From Dehalococcoidia bacterium (lineage in GTDB: Bacteria; Chloroflexota; Dehalococcoidia; DSTF01; JACRBR01): 56,392 bases of DNA. Below the pieces are notes generated by a model. That model did no database searches and was not told where the DNA came from. It worked only from the letters and a program-made list of their open reading frames with translations. The stretch covers positions 1 through 56,392 of the forward strand of contig JAJTXQ010000003.1 in NCBI GenBank assembly GCA_021462855.1. Reading direction: 5' to 3'. Positions 53,316 to 56,392 of this stretch are shown here, one piece after another. The stretch's first letter is position 1. Every line of letters begins with the position of its first letter. Position numbers and translations under genes: made by a program.

Positions 53316-55873
53316 CGCGCGAGGTCCAACCCGGTGAACCACACCTGCATCTCGCATGGTGCGTCCTGATCGTCGAGCGCGGCCGCGTCGTTGTCCCAGT
53401 CCACCACCTCAAAGAGAGTTGCCCACTCGCTGAGCGTGTACGGACCGAGGACGATCGGGCGCGATTCATCGATCTCGGACTCGAGGGTGTAGTCCTCGGT
53501 GGTGCCGCATATGGTGTCGTCCGCGGCCATGTCGTCATCGCGGATGTTGAACCAGAACTCGAGCCGGTCGCCATCTCCGACCTGCACCCTCGCGGTGTGA
53601 TGGTTCGTGGCGAAGTCGCCGCAGGGTTCCGGCCACCTGGGTGCGCACATGCTCAGCCGTTCTTCGCGCCACAACAGCGTGTTGTCCGATGGCAGCCTTC
53701 TGGGGTCGAAGGCGAGACATGCACCGCCCCAAATCTCCCCCAGGCCCCCGCAGTCGTGCGTCCAGAACACCCACGACAAGCCCCAGTCGACCATGCCCCC
53801 GTCCGCCCGTACCACGTCGAACCCTCCGATGCCGTACGCTTCCGCCACGAAGTCCGCTACCGGGATGCAAACGATCACGAAGCAAGCGGACCCCACGCCG
53901 TCATCGATGAGCCCGACTTCCATCGACACCAAATCCACTTCGATTTCGACAAGCGGGCGGCCGCAGCCGCGTCGCTCTATCGAGAAGGGCGCGCTCGGCG
54001 GGGACTCCATCTCCTCAAACCCTTCGGATCTCTCGTAGACGGCCGTCACCTTGAACTCATACGGTTCCCAGCACGGTGGCATCTCGGCCAGCGAGAGTTG
54101 CGTGCCGCGGCTGCTATCCCAGAGCCGGTACCAGTTCAGGGGCATCGTCTCGAGTCCCGCCGGTGGTCCCGTGCTGCGGACGTAGATGCGGAAGCCTGAG
54201 ATGGCGGAGCGGGGGAACGCGTTGTTGGGGCGCCAGTCCCATACCAGCAGCTGGTCGCGGATCTCCGCGCACGCCCAGAGTGCGGCCCCCGCCTCGGCGC
54301 CGTCGCCCCCGCCAAAGTCCGCGTAGTCCGTGCACTCCTCCTCGCTGGGCTGGTGCACGTTGAACGGGGAGGGTATGGCGGGGGTCTCGATCGCGACCGC
54401 GTGGATCTCGCCCGAGTATGGAGCGATGTGATATGTGACGCGAAAGCCGTCCGTCGCGGCGAAGAGCGAGCGTCCGTCCCATTCATCGGACGCGTGTTCG
54501 GCAGCGAAGCTCCCGAGAGCGATCGGCTCCTCCTCGCCGCGCCTTGCCCAGCACTCGAGCGCCACCGGTACCGGCGCCCCCGGGTCTTGCGAGAAGATGC
54601 GCCGGCTCATGCCGGAGGCGAACGCGGCGATGTTCCATCCGTCACGTGTCGGCGAGAGGGAGACGCGCGGATGGTTGGGGATGCGCGCGTACGGTTCGAG
54701 CCGCGCCACGGAGAGATAGCACCAGGCCGTGTCGAACGAAGACGTCGTGTCGAGGTCGGTGATCTCCAGCTGCAGCATGGTCATGGCGCGCGCCTCGGCG
54801 GGCGGCGCCGTTATCGTGCAGGCTCCAGCGGGGATATCGACCGCGGCGAGGCCGCTTTCGGATTCTCCGCCTTCGTTGGTCGAGGAGACGTAGTACTCGA
54901 CGTGACCGCTGCGGATCAGCCGGTCGGTGTAGGAGAGCGCGCCGCCGTCGTGGGGCGCCAGCGTCGCGATACGCCGGAAGTCGCCGCCGCCGAAAAAGCG
55001 GTACACGCTAAAGCCGGTCTCGTCATCGGAGGCGTCGCTCCACTGGAGCACGACGTCGCAGCCGTCGCGATGCGCCGCCAGGAGGTCGGTGGGTGCGGCC
55101 GGGGCGGCTGTGCCGCCGAGTGGTTCGAGCCCCCACGGCAGTTCGTCCCCGCCGCCGCCTTCCGCGGCCGGCACAGCGTCGTCCTGCGGTTGCGGAGGTG
55201 GGTCGGCCGGCGCCGGCCGCGCCGCATCCTCGCCGGCGTACCCCTCCGGCACGGCGTCCGGCGGGACGTAGACGATGAGGCGGTTGGCCGGCCCCTCATC
55301 ATCCGCGGGCGCCACGACGTTCTCGGGTCCCACGCCAAACGCCTGCGCCACCGAAGCCGCCGTCGCGCCTTCTGCCATCTCGACCGGGATGCCGACCATG
55401 CCGGGGTGGGTCCCCGCGTCGACCTGCACGGCCACCGGCGCGGAGTGCGCCGCGGCGCCGTCGCCGGAGGTTGCGCGGGCGACCAGGGTGTGCGGTCCGG
55501 CAGCGTCGGGGACCCAGGTCATGCGCGCGATCGCGGACGAAGCGGCGTCCCGGGGCGCCCGGCGTCGCGCCAGCCGTCCATCGACCCACAACTCGTAGGT
55601 GGCTACGGGATAGCCGTCGAGCGCTTGCAGCACGACCATTACCGGATCGCCGAGCGGCACGCTCGCGCCGGTTGCCGGTGAACTGATCTCGATCCGGAGC
55701 TTGTGTGCGCTGGCGGGGTCAATGGCGGGGAGCGATCGGGCGCCGTCGTCCTCGTCCAGGAGCAGGGTAGTGATGAAGGCGAGGGCAGCCGCCAGCACGA
55801 GCGCGAGTGCGACGGCCGCCGCGAGCAGTCGCCGGTCGGGCATCCGGCCTGGGCCTGACCCCTTCTTCGCCAT
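53312..55873 (-). CDS. Large membrane-anchored modular extracellular protein (Ig-like, LysM-like, Fn3)
   Basis: 853 residues. The N-terminus has a basic start and one membrane span (about 16-39). Then an Ig-like domain (RIEISSPATGASVPLGDPVMV), a degenerate LysM-like segment (GATAASVAQAFGVGPENVV), a Pro-rich linker, and an Fn3-like domain (APTDLLAAHRDGCDVVLQWSD) follow. The C-terminal 450 residues contain paired Cys and aromatic-rich strands with no recognised family. It is likely a surface-exposed binding or structural protein. The downstream gene overlaps it and has a related layout. Confidence 0.78.
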   Translation of the reverse strand: MAKKGSGPGRMPDRRLLAAAVALALVLAAALAFITTLLLDEDDGARSLPAIDPASAHKLRIEISSPATGASVPLGDPVMVVLQALDGYPVATYELWVDGRLARRRAPRDAASSAIARMTWVPDAAGPHTLVARATSGDGAAAHSAPVAVQVDAGTHPGMVGIPVEMAEGATAASVAQAFGVGPENVVAPADDEGPANRLIVYVPPDAVPEGYAGEDAARPAPADPPPQPQDDAVPAAEGGGGDELPWGLEPLGGTAAPAAPTDLLAAHRDGCDVVLQWSDASDDETGFSVYRFFGGGDFRRIATLAPHDGGALSYTDRLIRSGHVEYYVSSTNEGGESESGLAAVDIPAGACTITAPPAEARAMTMLQLEITDLDTTSSFDTAWCYLSVARLEPYARIPNHPRVSLSPTRDGWNIAAFASGMSRRIFSQDPGAPVPVALECWARRGEEEPIALGSFAAEHASDEWDGRSLFAATDGFRVTYHIAPYSGEIHAVAIETPAIPSPFNVHQPSEEECTDYADFGGGDGAEAGAALWACAEIRDQLLVWDWRPNNAFPRSAISGFRIYVRSTGPPAGLETMPLNWYRLWDSSRGTQLSLAEMPPCWEPYEFKVTAVYERSEGFEEMESPPSAPFSIERRGCGRPLVEIEVDLVSMEVGLIDDGVGSACFVIVCIPVADFVAEAYGIGGFDVVRADGGMVDWGLSWVFWTHDCGGLGEIWGGACLAFDPRRLPSDNTLLWREERLSMCAPRWPEPCGDFATNHHTARVQVGDGDRLEFWFNIRDDDMAADDTICGTTEDYTLESEIDESRPIVLGPYTLSEWATLFEVVDWDNDAAALDDQDAPCEMQVWFTGLDLAR

Positions 55874-55926
55874 GTGATCGACCGTCCGCTGACGCGCCGA
55901 ACATGCGCGGACCCGCGTCGTGCGTA

Positions 55927-55932
55927 ACTATA
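55927..55932 (-). promoter_or_regulatory. -10 element upstream of the 853-residue protein gene
   Basis: On the minus strand, TATAGT leaves a leader of about 45 nt. No clear -35 element is visible. Confidence 0.5.
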
Positions 55933-56136
55933 CACCGCGCCACACCGCGCTGCGCGGGCCGCCCGGCCCAATTCCAAGCCGGGACCGGCGCGTCGGCCGC
56001 GCGACGCATTACGACTCGGCCGCGCGTCCGCCGTGGCGAGCGGGACGCGTTTCGGTCCGCTTGCTGTCCGCGTTGCAGTCCAACGCCCCGTGCGGGCCGG
56101 ACAGGGCTCGGTCACGGGGCGTGTGTATCGGTAAGT

Positions 56137-56210
<74 letters not shown>

Positions 56211-56218
56211 GTCCCCCG

Positions 56219-56266
56219 CGCTTCCGCCTCGCAAGCGAATCCGCCCGGATTCGGCGGGCGGAAGCG
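56219..56266. other. Nested hairpin between the two tRNA genes
   Basis: The outer stem 56219-56228 pairs with 56257-56266 (10 bp); an inner stem GAATCC-N4-GGATTC lies at 56237-56252. It could guide processing of a tRNA-Leu/tRNA-Cys precursor or act as a terminator; no U-tract is present. Confidence 0.5.
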
Positions 56267-56278
56267 TTGTCGGTCCGT

Positions 56279-56365
56279 TGGTGCCGAGGAGGAGATTTGA
56301 ACTCCTACGCCCTTGCGAGCACCGCCCCCTCAAGACGGCGTGTCTGCCTATTCCACCACCTCGGC
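56279..56365 (-). tRNA. tRNA-Leu (GAG), with encoded CCA
   Basis: On the minus strand, GCCGAGG pairs with CCTCGGC, followed by discriminator A and CCA. The anticodon loop TTGAGGG reads GAG. A long variable arm (about GTGCTCGCAAGGGCGT) is present, as expected for a class II tRNA. It is 68 bp upstream of tRNA-Cys in transcription direction. Confidence 0.96.
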
Positions 56366-56392
56366 GTGGGCGCGCGCGTCGCGCGGCGCACC

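Overview
This is a GC-rich bacterial chromosome segment (roughly two thirds G+C). Most likely it belongs to a Chloroflexota bacterium, possibly of the Dehalococcoidia lineage. The clues are Thr/Pro-repeat surface proteins ending in LPDTG, an F420-type luciferase-like oxidoreductase, a compact complex I operon without nuoE/F/G, non-adenylylated GSI-type glutamine synthetases and CIRCE-controlled groESL. The taxonomic call is inference; no rRNA gene is present. Very long ORFs opposite real genes are common because of the base composition and were discarded.

Layout. 1-1.7 kb: two consecutive Thr/Pro-rich LPDTG proteins, the first cut by the window edge. 1.75-3.95 kb: promoter, CIRCE, groES and groEL. 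4-15.8 kb: a metabolic mixture of LLM oxidoreductase, tandem DUF3237 protein, purQ, epimerase-like protein, alpha/beta hydrolase, two overlapping SDR genes, an EamA transporter, a TIM-barrel-like protein and a MerR-MFS efflux pair. 15.8-20.4 kb, minus strand: promoter, cobalamin riboswitch, intrinsic terminator, then btuF-btuC-btuD-cobO and a rhomboid protease gene, i.e. B12 uptake plus adenosylation. 20.4-21.9 kb: aldehyde dehydrogenase. 22.0-32.3 kb: an eleven-gene complex I operon nuoABCDHIJKLMN with a clear sigma70-type promoter. 32.3-39.1 kb: GNAT, crotonase, glnA, HxlR regulator, ABC-2 exporter and a second glutamine-synthetase-like ligase. 39.2-45.8 kb: cupredoxin, a SufR-like/Mrp/NYN operon, a small CxH/CxxC protein, an SDR, a DinB-like protein and an APH-like kinase. 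45.9-52.3 kb: a complete complex-iron-sulfur molybdoenzyme operon (alpha, beta, gamma, TorD-like chaperone). 52.3-55.9 kb: two membrane-anchored modular extracellular proteins. The window ends with tRNA-Cys and tRNA-Leu genes.

How the parts fit. The nuo operon, cupredoxin and molybdoenzyme point to a respiratory membrane with an additional electron donor or acceptor module. The molybdoenzyme alpha subunit is a Tat substrate, keeps the Asp molybdenum ligand of type II DMSO-reductase enzymes, and has an altered FS0 cluster ligand set (Cys/Asp/Cys/Cys). Its gamma subunit looks like a Tat-exported lipoprotein, which would tether the complex to the outer face of the membrane without a NarI-type cytochrome. 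Its substrate cannot be read from the sequence; it is the best candidate here for an undescribed system.

Expression style. Promoters of the form TTGACN-N17/18-TANNNT can be read repeatedly. At least six genes have a TANNNT hexamer 6-7 nt before the start codon and no Shine-Dalgarno sequence, which indicates leaderless mRNAs. Several perfect GC-rich hairpins follow gene ends without U-tracts, while the only hairpin with a good U-tract is the riboswitch terminator.
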